Positions 49,472 through 57,918 of a DNA stretch of 64,000 nucleotides are shown in pieces. Made by a program: the position numbers and the translations under genes. Every line of letters starts with the position of its first letter. Position 1 is the first letter of the stretch. The notes under the pieces are model-generated. The model made no database searches, was not told the origin of the DNA, and saw only the letters and a program-made list of their open reading frames with translations. The stretch comes from an uncultured Collinsella sp. (GTDB lineage Bacteria > Actinomycetota > Coriobacteriia > Coriobacteriales > Coriobacteriaceae), in the NCBI GenBank assembly GCA_900757185.1, contig CAAEMX010000048.1, positions 8,907-72,906 on the forward strand, in the 5' to 3' direction.

Positions 49472-51040
49472 TTAGCTGGTGTGGCGCCAGCGAGAGTCGG
49501 TGAGGGTTCTCGCCACGCCCAGGCCAACGGGCAGAAACGCCACAATGAGCACTGCACGCACAAACCAGCCGAGCATATTGACCGTGTCGAAGGTGCACAT
49601 GTAATACATCGAGCGATACAGATACAAGCCCGGCACCATAATGACAATCGATGGCACCGTGAGGGCGATACGTGGGTAGGTGAGCTTGATTTCGGCTAAG
49701 CTCGCGAGCAGCCCCGATACCAGCGCGCCGATAAACGCTGCCGCCTCGGGAGGCATACCTACGCTCAGGCCCAGAAAGGGAAACAGCGTCGGCGCATCGA
49801 CGAGCGTAAGGCGCAAGGTATTGGACACGGCGCCGATCAGCCCAGCTGCCGCGGCCATCTTTACCGGGCTGTTGAACATCACCGAGAAGCCGAATACGCC
49901 AACAAAGCTCATCACCACGCGCAGGAGCGTAAGGGCAAGCGGCGAAAGGCCGAGCGGGGCAAAATCATCCGGTGCCAGCCCCACACACTCGGCAACCATC
50001 CAGCCCACAAGGGTCGCCATCACAATAATCGACACGGCATACGAAAGACGCTCAATGCCGCTTCGCATATCGAGCTTAGCGATGTCGAGGCCTGCCGTAA
50101 TGAGGGGAAAGCCGGGAATCACAAAGAGCATGGCGCCGATATAGCCTTCTTGGTGCGACATTGCCCCCGGTACGACCTGGCCAAGGCCGAGCAATGCCAG
50201 CAGATACGAAACGCAAGCGAGCGCAACGCCAATCGTCAGCGCGCTAAACTGGCCAAGACCCTGCTTGAGAATATGAGAGCGAGCAAAGTTGCCAACACCA
50301 GCGCCTACGAATGCGCAGGCCATCTCGATAGGGCCGCCGCCGAGCAAAAAGACGAAGGCGCCGCAAGCACAAGCTGCCGCAAGGCCCTGTTGCCAGGGAG
50401 AGTAATCGGGCTTTGAGCTCTCAACGGTCCTGAGCATCTCGTGATACTCGTGTACCGTGAAGCGACGACCATAGGTCTCGATTTCCTTGAGGAAACTCTC
50501 CATCATCCAAATGCGATGGGTATTGACTCCCGTTGTGGGCAGGCTGACAACCTCGTTAAAGCAGTGGCCATCTTCGATGCAGGTGCACTCAAACGACAGA
50601 AGACTTAAGTCAACGTGGACGGTGACACCGAGTACGGCGGCAACGCGATTCATGGTATCGCGTACACGCCAAGCACCCGTTCCGCTCGCGAGCATAAGCA
50701 TACCGGTGCGGCAGATGATGGATGACTTATCGGTGAGCGGCGCATCGACGGCAAGCTCATCGCCTGCCGTCACGATCTGGTGCCAGTCTGTTTTCATATG
50801 GAGTGCGCCGGCACGAACACCGTGGTGCATGGGGGCTCTCGAAAGCAGCGAGTCAAGGCGCGAAGACTGTGGGGACTCCGTTGATTCGTCCTCAACCTCA
50901 TCAGTCTCTTCATCGACCAGATCAAATGAGTCAAGCGATGCCGGCTCGCGACGATCGATTAGCTCCTCATCCTCATCGTCAAAGTAATTGAACTGATCGA
51001 GCATGTCCTCTTCGATTGCACGCTCGCTCGCGTCGTCCAT
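49472..51040 (-). CDS. Threonine/serine exporter (ThrE) family protein
   Basis: A 522-residue membrane protein. An acidic, Ser-rich N-terminal tail (1-65) leads into the ThrE domain, a cytoplasmic part with ICRTGMLMLASGTGAWRVRD followed by about five helices, and then a ThrE_2-like second half with another five helices (MFNSPVKMAAAAGLIGAVSNT). Some bacteria encode the halves as two genes; here they are fused. GGGAG is 7 nt before ATG 51040. It likely exports threonine, serine or small peptides by proton-driven transport. Confidence 0.88.
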   Translation of the reverse strand: MDDASERAIEEDMLDQFNYFDDEDEELIDRREPASLDSFDLVDEETDEVEDESTESPQSSRLDSLLSRAPMHHGVRAGALHMKTDWHQIVTAGDELAVDAPLTDKSSIICRTGMLMLASGTGAWRVRDTMNRVAAVLGVTVHVDLSLLSFECTCIEDGHCFNEVVSLPTTGVNTHRIWMMESFLKEIETYGRRFTVHEYHEMLRTVESSKPDYSPWQQGLAAACACGAFVFLLGGGPIEMACAFVGAGVGNFARSHILKQGLGQFSALTIGVALACVSYLLALLGLGQVVPGAMSHQEGYIGAMLFVIPGFPLITAGLDIAKLDMRSGIERLSYAVSIIVMATLVGWMVAECVGLAPDDFAPLGLSPLALTLLRVVMSFVGVFGFSVMFNSPVKMAAAAGLIGAVSNTLRLTLVDAPTLFPFLGLSVGMPPEAAAFIGALVSGLLASLAEIKLTYPRIALTVPSIVIMVPGLYLYRSMYYMCTFDTVNMLGWFVRAVLIVAFLPVGLGVARTLTDSRWRHTS

Positions 51041-51344
51041 ATTGACGCTCCCTTCCTACCGACTAACCCCCATCCTAGGCAGCAACGGCTAAAGGAAACA
51101 TAAAAGAGACGGCTGTTATGCATAGAAGGCGCAAACCCCCAATGCGTCGGTAGATCCCCAACGACTAGGACTGTCCCCAAGTGCCGGCAGAAAAGGAACG
51201 TCCCTAAGTGCCAACCAGGGCAACACCGCAGATAGAGGACGGACAGCGAAAGCCCGCCAGAGCGAGCAAGGTGCCTTCAAGCAAAATGGCGCCGCAGGTT
51301 GAGCATAAGTCAGCGAGCGGGCCGCATTTGAGGCAAGGTGACGC

Positions 51345-51380
51345 GAAATGAAAGGGCGCTGACCTTCTGGTCGCGCCCTT
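51345..51380 (-). terminator. Terminator downstream of lysS
   Basis: Minus-strand stem AAGGGCGC / GCGCCCTT with inner GACC/GGTC pairing, then TCATTTCG. The gap 51041-51457 also holds a degenerate GGGAC-type repeat near 51168-51218 (TCCCCAAGTGCC and TCCCTAAGTGCC) and no gene. Confidence 0.75.
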
Positions 51381-51428
51381 GAAGTTGAACGTCAGATTGT
51401 ACAGGTGCGGCCCGCGCAGCGTCGAGCC

Positions 51429-51455
51429 GTTACGCGGTTCGTAGAACCGCGTAAC
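51429..51455 (-). repeat. Perfect 12-bp hairpin at the lysS stop
   Basis: GTTACGCGGTTC / GAACCGCGTAAC (51429-51440, 51444-51455) with a 3-nt loop, 2 nt after the lysS stop codon. No T run follows; it may stabilise the mRNA 3' end. Confidence 0.75.
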
Positions 51456-51457
51456 TC

Positions 51458-53422
51458 TTAATACATCTTTGCGCCGGCAGGGATGGAAGCGTCGAGCTGG
51501 ATCAGGTTGAGGCGCTCCTCGCCCTCCTCCTCGTGGATAGCGCTGATCAGCATGCCGCAGCTGGGGATACCCATCATCTTGCGCGGGGGCAGATTGGTGA
51601 TGGCAAGCAAGGTCTTGCCGACCAAGTCCTCGGGCTCGTAATAACCGTGAATACCGGAAAGGATGGTGCGGTCGGTGCCGGTGCCGTCATCGAGCGTAAA
51701 GTTCAGCAGCTTCTTGGACTTCTTGACGGCCTCGCATGCCTTGACCTTCACGGCGCGGAAGTCACTCTTGGAGAAGGTATCAAAGTCGACGAACTCCTCA
51801 AACAGCGGCTCGACGGCAATCTTGGAATAATCAACCGTGGGCTTGAGCGGCTTGACAAAGGGGCTCGCGGTGTTGCCGGCCTCGGCCGCCTTGGCAGCAG
51901 CGGCACCGGACTGGAAACCCTTCTCGGGCTTCATGTGCGGGAACAGCAGCACGTCGCGGATGGAAGCCTGGTTGGTGAGCAGCATGACCACGCGGTCGAT
52001 ACCGATACCGATGCCGCCCGCGGGAGGCATACCGTATTCGAGGGCGCGCACGTAATCCTCGTCGTATTCCATGGCCTCATCATCGCCGCCGGCCTTCTCG
52101 GCCATCTGGGCAGCGAAGCGCTCGGCCTGGTCGACCGGGTCGTTGAGCTCAGAGAACGCGTTCGCGTACTCATGGCCGGCGATGACCAGCTCAAAGCGAT
52201 GGGTCAGGCGCGGGTCATCCTCAAAGCGCTTGGCAAGCGGGCTAACCTCGATGGGGTAATCACACACAAAGGTGGGGTTGACGATGGTGTCCTCGCCCAG
52301 CTCGTCATAGATCTCGGCGATGATCTTGCCGGCGGTCCACTCGGGCTTGATTTCCAGGCCCTTCTCGCGTGCGGCGGCAGCAAGCTCCTCAACCGGCGTG
52401 TCGATGGTGACCGGCTTGCCAATCACATCGGAGACGATATCGGTCATGGAACGACTGGCCCACTCGCCGGACAGATCGATGGTCTGGCCCTGGTACTCGA
52501 TAACCTCGGGGTTGCCGATAGCCTTGTTAGCGGCCTTAATGACACCCTGGGCAAGCGCCTTCATGCCCTCGAGATCGGAGAAGGCACGGTAGGCCTCCAT
52601 CGTGGTGAACTCGGGATTGTGGGTAAGATCCATGCCCTCGTTGCGGAAGATACGACCGATTTCGAACACGCGCTCAAAGCCGCCGACGATGCAGCGCTTG
52701 AGGTGCAGCTCGGTGGCGATACGCAGGTAGCACTCCTGATCGAGCGCGTTGAAGTGCGTGATGAACGGCTTGGCAGTAGCTCCGCCCTGGATGGTCTGCA
52801 GGATAGGAGTCTCGACCTCCATGTAGCCATCGGACTCCATAAAGCGGCGGAATGTGGAGAGGATCTGCGAGCGCTTGCGGAAGGTCTCGCGAACGTCGTC
52901 GTTGGCGATCAGGTCGACATAGCGCTGACGATAGCGGGTCTCCTTGTCGGAGAGACCGTGGAACTTCTCGGGCAACGGGCGAACGGCCTTGGACAGCAGC
53001 GTCGCGCTCTTAGGGGCAACGGAAAGCTGGCCACGCTGGGTGCGCACAACCACGCCGGTCACGCCCAGGATGTCGCCCAGGTCGAGTGCCTTGAGTGTGT
53101 TCCAGGCGGCCTCGTCCATATCGTTGATGCGGCAGAACAGCTGGATCTCGCCGGTCGCGTCGCGCACGACGATGAACATGATCTTGCCCTGACCGCGCTT
53201 GGCGACCACACGGCCGCCGATCTTCACGACGTCCTCGGTGTCCTCGCCATCGGCGAGCTCGGCGTACTTAGTCTCGATGTCGACGACGTAGTCCTCGATC
53301 TCGGAGTGCTCGGGATACGGGTTCTGGCCCGCCTCGAACAGGGAGGCACGCTTGGCCAGGCGGGTGGCGCGCTCGTCGTTGAGCGTCGATGCCTGATCGG
53401 CGGCGTTCTGGTTTTCTGCCAT
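51458..53422 (-). CDS. lysS: Lysyl-tRNA synthetase (class II) with C-terminal tRNA-binding (EMAPII/Trbp111-like) domain
   Basis: A 654-residue protein. Residues about 1-500 are a standard class II LysRS: an OB-fold (VKIGGRVVAKRGQGKIMFIVV), motif 2 (FEIGRIFRNEGMDLTHNPEF) and motif 3 (GMPPAGGIGIGIDRVVMLLT). Core LysRS normally ends at about RDVLLFPHMKPE, as here. Another 118 residues follow (about 537-654) with FDTFSKSDFRAVKVKACE, KLLNFTLDDGT and NLPPRKMMGIPSCGMLI, which match the tRNA-binding domain of MetRS C-termini and Trbp111. This extra domain should raise tRNA affinity. GAGGAG lies 7 nt before ATG 53422; the frame is open into greA but that extension is spurious. Confidence 0.93.
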   Translation of the reverse strand: MAENQNAADQASTLNDERATRLAKRASLFEAGQNPYPEHSEIEDYVVDIETKYAELADGEDTEDVVKIGGRVVAKRGQGKIMFIVVRDATGEIQLFCRINDMDEAAWNTLKALDLGDILGVTGVVVRTQRGQLSVAPKSATLLSKAVRPLPEKFHGLSDKETRYRQRYVDLIANDDVRETFRKRSQILSTFRRFMESDGYMEVETPILQTIQGGATAKPFITHFNALDQECYLRIATELHLKRCIVGGFERVFEIGRIFRNEGMDLTHNPEFTTMEAYRAFSDLEGMKALAQGVIKAANKAIGNPEVIEYQGQTIDLSGEWASRSMTDIVSDVIGKPVTIDTPVEELAAAAREKGLEIKPEWTAGKIIAEIYDELGEDTIVNPTFVCDYPIEVSPLAKRFEDDPRLTHRFELVIAGHEYANAFSELNDPVDQAERFAAQMAEKAGGDDEAMEYDEDYVRALEYGMPPAGGIGIGIDRVVMLLTNQASIRDVLLFPHMKPEKGFQSGAAAAKAAEAGNTASPFVKPLKPTVDYSKIAVEPLFEEFVDFDTFSKSDFRAVKVKACEAVKKSKKLLNFTLDDGTGTDRTILSGIHGYYEPEDLVGKTLLAITNLPPRKMMGIPSCGMLISAIHEEEGEERLNLIQLDASIPAGAKMY

Positions 53423-53440
53423 AAGATAGCTCCTCAAACT

Positions 53441-53473
53441 AAAACGCTCCCCAGGATTCGGTCCCAGGGAGCG
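53441..53473 (-). terminator. Hairpin between greA and lysS
   Basis: CGCTCCC / GGGAGCG (53445-53451, 53467-53473) on the minus strand, then TTTTAG; within the 79-nt gap, so it probably reduces but does not abolish greA-lysS read-through. Confidence 0.7.
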
Positions 53474-53501
53474 AAAACATACCTTTACGCGGGACCGTGG
53501 T

Positions 53502-53972
53502 CTAGCGTGCGATCTTGGCGATGGTGTAGATGCGGGTCTTGCCGGAAGGCGTAACGACCTCGACGGAGTCGCCCTCGCCATGACCGATGATGGCGTGGCC
53601 GACCGGAGACTCGTTGGAGATCTTGTGCTCGAGCGAGTTGGTCTCAGTGGTACCGACAAGTGTGACGTCCATGAGCTCACCGTTGGGGTCAACCAGGGTG
53701 ACGGTCGAGCCAATGGAGACGGTCAGGTCGCCCGTGCTGGCAGCGATCTGAGCGTTGGCGAGGATGGCCTGGATCTCGGCGATACGAGCGGCGTTTTGGG
53801 CCTGCTTGTCCTTAGCGGCATCGTACTCGGAGTTCTCCGAAAGGTCGCCGAACGCGCGGGCTTCCTTGATGTCCTCGACGATCTCCTTGGCGTAATCGCC
53901 CTCACGCCAAGCGAGCTCCTCGACGAGCTTCTGGCGGCCCTCAGCGGTCAGTACGATCTGGCTTGCGTCCAT
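53502..53972 (-). CDS. greA: Transcription elongation factor GreA
   Basis: A 156-residue factor that enters the RNA polymerase secondary channel and triggers transcript cleavage. The N-terminal coiled coil has the acidic tip FGDLSENSEYDAAKD, and the C-terminal FKBP-like domain ends with SPVGHAIIGHGEGDSVEV. GGGGAG is 8 nt from ATG 53972. It is upstream of lysS on the same strand. Confidence 0.96.
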   Translation of the reverse strand: MDASQIVLTAEGRQKLVEELAWREGDYAKEIVEDIKEARAFGDLSENSEYDAAKDKQAQNAARIAEIQAILANAQIAASTGDLTVSIGSTVTLVDPNGELMDVTLVGTTETNSLEHKISNESPVGHAIIGHGEGDSVEVVTPSGKTRIYTIAKIAR

Positions 53973-54020
53973 ACGGATATCTCCCCAACTATGATGTAAC
54001 GATCAACTGTCAACAAAACG

Positions 54021-54053
54021 AAAAAGACCGGCTAGCCTGCGGGCAAGCCGGTC
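54021..54053 (-). terminator. Rho-independent terminator of tatA
   Basis: Minus-strand stem GACCGGCT / AGCCGGTC followed by TTTTTCGTTTTG. Confidence 0.92.
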
Positions 54054-54078
54054 AGGTGCTCACCCCAAAGGGATGGGA

Positions 54079-54354
54079 CTACTCTGCGTCCGCGTCGCTG
54101 TCCTCTGCCTTCTTTTGCTTGGCGGCAGCGAGCTTGGCCTCGAGCTCTGCGATCTCCTTGTCCTCCTTGGACTCCTCGACCACAACGTCCTCGGCCTGCT
54201 TGGTTTCGCCCTTATCATCGCCTTCCATACCCTCGCGGATATTCTTGACGGTAGAGCCGAGGGACTTACCGAGCTTCGGCAGGTTCTTGGGCCCAAAGAT
54301 AATCAGGACAACGACGAGAATAATGATGAGCTCAGGAGCCCTCAGTCCAAACAT
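54079..54354 (-). CDS. tatA: Sec-independent protein translocase subunit TatA/TatE
   Basis: A 91-residue protein: one N-terminal membrane helix ([13 protein letters not shown]), the conserved [14 protein letters not shown] hinge and amphipathic helix, then a charged Glu/Lys tail. It forms the Tat pore for folded proteins. GGAGG is 5 nt before ATG 54354; the longer open frame runs into the tRNA gene. No tatC is seen in the window, so the partner must be elsewhere. Confidence 0.93.
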   Translation of the reverse strand: MFGLRAPELIIILVVVLIIFGPKNLPKLGKSLGSTVKNIREGMEGDDKGETKQAEDVVVEESKEDKEIAELEAKLAAAKQKKAEDSDADAE

Positions 54355-54427
54355 GTAGACCTCCACAATACAGCGAGACAAGCTCGAATGAGTATACCGC
54401 GGGTATCGCGGTATCACAACAATAGCT

Positions 54428-54456
54428 AAAAAAAGGGACCGCAAGAAGCGGTCCCT
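54428..54456 (-). terminator. Rho-independent terminator of tRNA-Pro
   Basis: Minus-strand stem AGGGACCGC / GCGGTCCCT, 5-nt loop, then T7. Confidence 0.93.
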
Positions 54457-54466
54457 CCTCATGCTC

Positions 54467-54543
54467 TGGTCGGGTTGACTGGATTTGAACCAGCGACCCC
54501 TGCGTCCCGAACGCAGTGCTCTACCAAACTGAGCCACAACCCG
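54467..54543 (-). tRNA. tRNA-Pro (CGG)
   Basis: Acceptor CGGGTTG / CAACCCG, D-loop GCTCAGTTTGGTAGAGC, anticodon stem CTGCG / CGCAG with loop TTCGGGA, T-arm CTGGTTCAAATCCAG, encoded CCA. Confidence 0.95.
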
Positions 54544-54592
54544 TTAGCTCGACTATAGTAACAAAGATCTCCGTCGTGTGCCAGAGAAATTT

Positions 54593-55489
54593 TTACTTCT
54601 TTGGCGCTTCAATGCGGACCGTGTTGGAAACAAGCTCCGTTGCATACGCCCACCAGCCGTTTTGTTGAGCGTCTGCCGCAAGATTGACTGCCGTGGCAGC
54701 GGTATCGCAGAGAGCAAACGAACAGCCACCCGAACCGCACACGTTTGCGGCAATAGTACCGTCCTGTGAACGAAGCCAGTCGAGCACCGTTTGAATCCGC
54801 GGCTCCATCTGCGCGGAAATGACACCCAGGTTGTTGTGGACGAGCGCGTAGGCCGCCTCTGCGTCTCCCGAGCGAAGGGCGGATGCAATCGCTCCGGGCT
54901 TGTCCGCAGGCGCTGGGGTCTCGTCAAAACGTCGATAGGCTTTAATTGTCGAAACGCTTGCCTCGCGCGGCTTGACCAGCACGACGGGTGTCGCGGGTAG
55001 TGCGGGGTACTCGGTTGCCAGCACGTCTCCCCCACCCACGTAAAATGCAGGGCTGGCATGCAAAAAGAAGGGAACGTCGGCGCCAATGCCGCGCGCGATG
55101 TTGTCCAGCGCGGGATCGGCACGGTCGATACCCCAACGCTCTGCCAAGGCGACAATGACCGCCGCGGCATCCGTCGAAGGACCGCCCAGGCCGGCACACA
55201 ACGGGATGCGCTTCTCGATCGTGATGCAGACGTTGGCTTCGCGACCATAATGCTCGGCCATAGCAGCGGCCGCGCGATACGCCGTATTCTTTTGCATAGG
55301 AAAGTCGGATGCCGGAATCGTCTGGACGGTCAGCGCCTGTGCCGGCGTGACCGTCACGGTATCGGCAAGACCGACGGCTGCCATCAGGGAATCGACCTTA
55401 TGGTAGCCGCGGTCGTCGCGCGCGGTATGAACCCCCAGATAGAGGTTGATCTTTGCCGGCGCGGAAAGGGTCAGGGACCAATCGGTCAC
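54593..55489 (-). CDS. ispE: 4-diphosphocytidyl-2-C-methyl-D-erythritol kinase
   Basis: A 298-residue GHMP-family kinase that phosphorylates the product of IspD in the MEP isoprenoid pathway. APAKINLYLGV holds the substrate Lys, IPLCAGLGGPSTDAAAV the ATP loop (Pro-Ser-Thr in place of the more common GSS), and VCGSGGCSFAL the third GHMP motif. A GTG start at 55489 has GAGGAG 8 nt upstream, within the end of veg. The veg-ispE neighbourhood is conserved in Bacillus. Confidence 0.93.
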   Translation of the reverse strand: MTDWSLTLSAPAKINLYLGVHTARDDRGYHKVDSLMAAVGLADTVTVTPAQALTVQTIPASDFPMQKNTAYRAAAAMAEHYGREANVCITIEKRIPLCAGLGGPSTDAAAVIVALAERWGIDRADPALDNIARGIGADVPFFLHASPAFYVGGGDVLATEYPALPATPVVLVKPREASVSTIKAYRRFDETPAPADKPGAIASALRSGDAEAAYALVHNNLGVISAQMEPRIQTVLDWLRSQDGTIAANVCGSGGCSFALCDTAATAVNLAADAQQNGWWAYATELVSNTVRIEAPKK

Positions 55490-55491
55490 CG

Positions 55492-55788
55492 CTAGTGCTC
55501 CTCGAGCTGATTGCCGAGCGGGGTAAAGATGTGCTCGCCGCTCTCGGGGTCGAACAGCTCGACCTGGCCGGTGAGAACATCAATATACTGGTAGGACTGA
55601 CGCGACTTGCGGCCACGGCGCTCGTCGACCTCGACGATAAAGACTGCCGGATGGACGCTCTTGATGGTGCCCATGCGCTCGACGACGCGGGTGCGGCCCA
55701 TGTTGGCCTTCACCTTAACGCGATCGCCCACCATATCGGTCAGCTTCTCGTGGATGTCGTCGACGTGATTGACTTCCATCTCTTCCAT
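55492..55788 (-). CDS. veg: Veg family protein
   Basis: A 98-residue protein starting MEEMEVNHVDDIHEKLTDMV and containing GDRVKVKANMGRTRVVERMG and SYQYIDVLTGQVEL, the Veg (DUF1021) pattern. In Bacillus it affects biofilm matrix expression; its molecular role is unclear. GGAGG is 8 nt before ATG 55788. The C-terminus is extended by about 10 residues relative to the short Bacillus form. ispE follows by 2 nt. Confidence 0.88.
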   Translation of the reverse strand: MEEMEVNHVDDIHEKLTDMVGDRVKVKANMGRTRVVERMGTIKSVHPAVFIVEVDERRGRKSRQSYQYIDVLTGQVELFDPESGEHIFTPLGNQLEEH

Positions 55789-55902
55789 GAACAGGGCCTC
55801 CAGAAGGTGCAATTCAAAAAGGGGATAATACCCCTAAGATAGACAAAACTATAATACTATAGCACCCTGTTGCGACCACGCGCAAGTAGCTAATTTGGCT
55901 AC

Positions 55903-56349
55903 TTACAGATTGTCGGTATCGAGGACTATGGTGAATGGACCGTCGTTGACGAGGTCGACCTTCATATTGGCGCCGAAGATGCCATGCGCCACGTGCTCGA
56001 CATCCTCGCGCACAAGCGTCAGGAAGTACTCGTAGAGCTCGTTGGCGACATCGGGGGCGCCTGCATCGGTAAACGATGGGCGGCGGCCGTGACGGCAATC
56101 GGCGAACAGCGTGAACTGCGACACCACGAGAACCTCGCCGTCGACATCGGCAAGCGCCAGGTTGGTCTTGCCGTTCTCATCCTCGTTCATGCGCAAGCCC
56201 CGGAGCTTGCCCCACAGCTTATCGGCCTCGGCGCGCGTGTCGCCGTGGCCCACGCCCAGCAGCACCAGATAGCCGCGCCCAATTTTGCCCACGCACTCAC
56301 CGTCGACCGTCACGCCGGCATTGAGCGCGCGCTGCACCACCGCACGCAC
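55903..56349 (-). CDS. dtd: D-aminoacyl-tRNA deacylase
   Basis: A 148-residue proofreading enzyme that removes D-amino acids from tRNA. MRAVVQRAL starts the fold, SQFTLFAD carries the catalytic Ser-Gln-Thr segment and NDGPFTIVLDT replaces the usual NDGPVT with a Phe. Start is GTG 56349 with GAGGAG 7 nt upstream. It begins 4 nt after the rdgB stop. An AAGTAGC / GCTACTT hairpin overlaps its stop codon. Confidence 0.93.
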   Translation of the reverse strand: MRAVVQRALNAGVTVDGECVGKIGRGYLVLLGVGHGDTRAEADKLWGKLRGLRMNEDENGKTNLALADVDGEVLVVSQFTLFADCRHGRRPSFTDAGAPDVANELYEYFLTLVREDVEHVAHGIFGANMKVDLVNDGPFTIVLDTDNL

Positions 56350-56353
56350 GGCC

Positions 56354-56995
56354 TTACTCCTCGCCCGTCAGCTTGGCGGACAGATGCTCGAGCGCGTGGA
56401 AACGATGGCTGATGGCGTTCTTCTCGTCCGCCGTCAGCTCGGCCATGGTCTTGCCCGGCGTGTCGACCGGCAGGAACAGCGGATCGTAGCCAAAGCCGTG
56501 ATCGCCGCGGCCCTCGTGTGCGATAACGCCCTCGCAGGCGCCCTCACCATAGGTGACCAAACCGTCCGTGTCGATGAGCGCGACGACGCTCATAAAGCGC
56601 GCAGTGCGGTCTTCGTCGGCCACGCCCTCCAGATTCACGAGCAGCTTGGCATTGTTGGCGGCATCGTCGCCGTGAACGCCCGCGTAGCGCGCGCTATACA
56701 CACCGGGCTCACCGTCCAGCGCGTCGACGACCAGGCCCGAATCGTCGGCAATGGCCATGAGTCCCGTCTCTTCGACGGCAGCCTGCGCCTTGATGATGGC
56801 GTTCTCCAAAAACGTCGTGCCGTTTTCCTCGGGGTCCTCAAAATCGCCCAGCTGGCCGAGCGCCACAAAGCGAACCTCGGGCATAACCTTGCCCAAAATG
56901 GCCTCGATCTCGGTGAGCTTATGGGCGTTGCCCGTTGCCACGACGATGGTCGCCGCCGGGTCGAGGGTGTCGATGTCGATCTTCTCAAGTGCCAT
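56354..56995 (-). CDS. rdgB: XTP/dITP diphosphatase (RdgB/HAM1 family)
   Basis: A 213-residue house-cleaning pyrophosphatase that removes ITP, dITP and XTP. IVVATGNAHKLTEIEAIL is the family start, ETGLMAIADDSGLVVDALDG holds the metal-binding acids, and GFGYDPLF and SHRFHAL complete the active site. GGAGG lies 6 nt before ATG 56995. It follows rph and precedes dtd; racE-rph-rdgB order also occurs in Bacillus. Confidence 0.95.
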   Translation of the reverse strand: MALEKIDIDTLDPAATIVVATGNAHKLTEIEAILGKVMPEVRFVALGQLGDFEDPEENGTTFLENAIIKAQAAVEETGLMAIADDSGLVVDALDGEPGVYSARYAGVHGDDAANNAKLLVNLEGVADEDRTARFMSVVALIDTDGLVTYGEGACEGVIAHEGRGDHGFGYDPLFLPVDTPGKTMAELTADEKNAISHRFHALEHLSAKLTGEE

Positions 56996-57100
56996 AGCTG
57001 GCCTCCTTGTCTCTATAGCAATGCCGTGTTGAGGACGACGAGGCCTCGGCCTCTCCCCCTCTTAATCAGCGGCAGTCTTATACTTCGACGTTTTCCCAGA

Positions 57101-57140
57101 TAAAACCTGCCAAAATAAACCTGTCCCTTTTTGGCAGGTT
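57101..57140 (-). repeat. GGGACAG-core palindrome overlapping the rph stop (family D)
   Basis: Minus-strand arms AACCTGCCAAAA / TTTTGGCAGGTT around AGGGACAGGTTTA, then TTATCTGG. Same element as at 19669-19710, and again starting within a stop codon. It separates rph from rdgB. Confidence 0.85.
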
Positions 57141-57864
57141 AGGCGAGGGCTTGGCGCTGGAGTTCGATGAGCTCGGCAATGCCCTTGTCGCCCAAATCGA
57201 GCAGGGCATTGAGGCGCTTGCGGTCGAAGGGCGCCTGCTCGCCAGTGCCCTGGAGCTCGATCATCTCACCGGTATCGGTGGCGATAAGGTTCATGTCGAC
57301 CTCGGCGTGACTGTCCTCGGAATAATCCAGGTCGAGCAGGGTGTTGCCATCGACAACGCCCATGGAGATGGCAGCCACCTGGCCCGTGAGCGGGATGCGC
57401 TCGAGCTTACCTGCCTCGACCCACATGGCAAGGGCGTCGTGCAGTGCCACCCAGGCGCCGGTAATGCTCGCCGTTCGCGTGCCGCCATCGGCCTGGATCA
57501 CGTCGCAGTCGACGGTGACGGTGTACTCGCCAAGCGCCTTCATGTTGACGACGGTACGCAGGCTGCGGCCAATGAGGCGCTCGATCTCCATGGAGCGGCC
57601 CTTGCGGTTGGCGTGCTCGCGCTTGCAGCGCTTGCCGGTCGATGCCGGCAACATGGCGTACTCCGCCGTTACCCAACCGGCCTTGGCGCCCTTGCGCCAG
57701 CCCGGCACGCCCTCCTCGATGGTGGCAGCGCACAGCACGTGTGTATCGCCAAACTCGGCCAGGCACGAACCGTGGGCGTGCTTCATGACGCCGCGAGTAA
57801 GTTTGATGGGGCGCAGCTCATCGGCGGCGCGGCCGTTGGCGCGATTGACCTGCATATACTCCAT
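57139..57864 (-). CDS. rph: Ribonuclease PH
   Basis: A 241-residue phosphorolytic 3'-exoribonuclease that trims tRNA precursors. RPIKLTRGVMKHAHGSCLAEFGDT starts the fold; GRSMEIERLIGRSLR and DCDVIQADGGTRTAS contain the phosphate and metal residues. AAAGGA lies 7 nt before ATG 57864. racE is upstream by about 55 nt. Confidence 0.96.
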   Translation of the reverse strand: MEYMQVNRANGRAADELRPIKLTRGVMKHAHGSCLAEFGDTHVLCAATIEEGVPGWRKGAKAGWVTAEYAMLPASTGKRCKREHANRKGRSMEIERLIGRSLRTVVNMKALGEYTVTVDCDVIQADGGTRTASITGAWVALHDALAMWVEAGKLERIPLTGQVAAISMGVVDGNTLLDLDYSEDSHAEVDMNLIATDTGEMIELQGTGEQAPFDRKRLNALLDLGDKGIAELIELQRQALA

Positions 57865-57918
57865 AGAAAAATCCTTTCGGCAAAAGGTGTGGCGAAGGCT
57901 TTGGCGGCTACCTTACAT

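Noticed and set aside
53423..53713. N-terminal extension of lysS
   Set aside because: It overlaps greA in another frame and is Arg/Ser-rich shadow sequence; the LysRS begins at MAENQN with a good ribosome-binding site.
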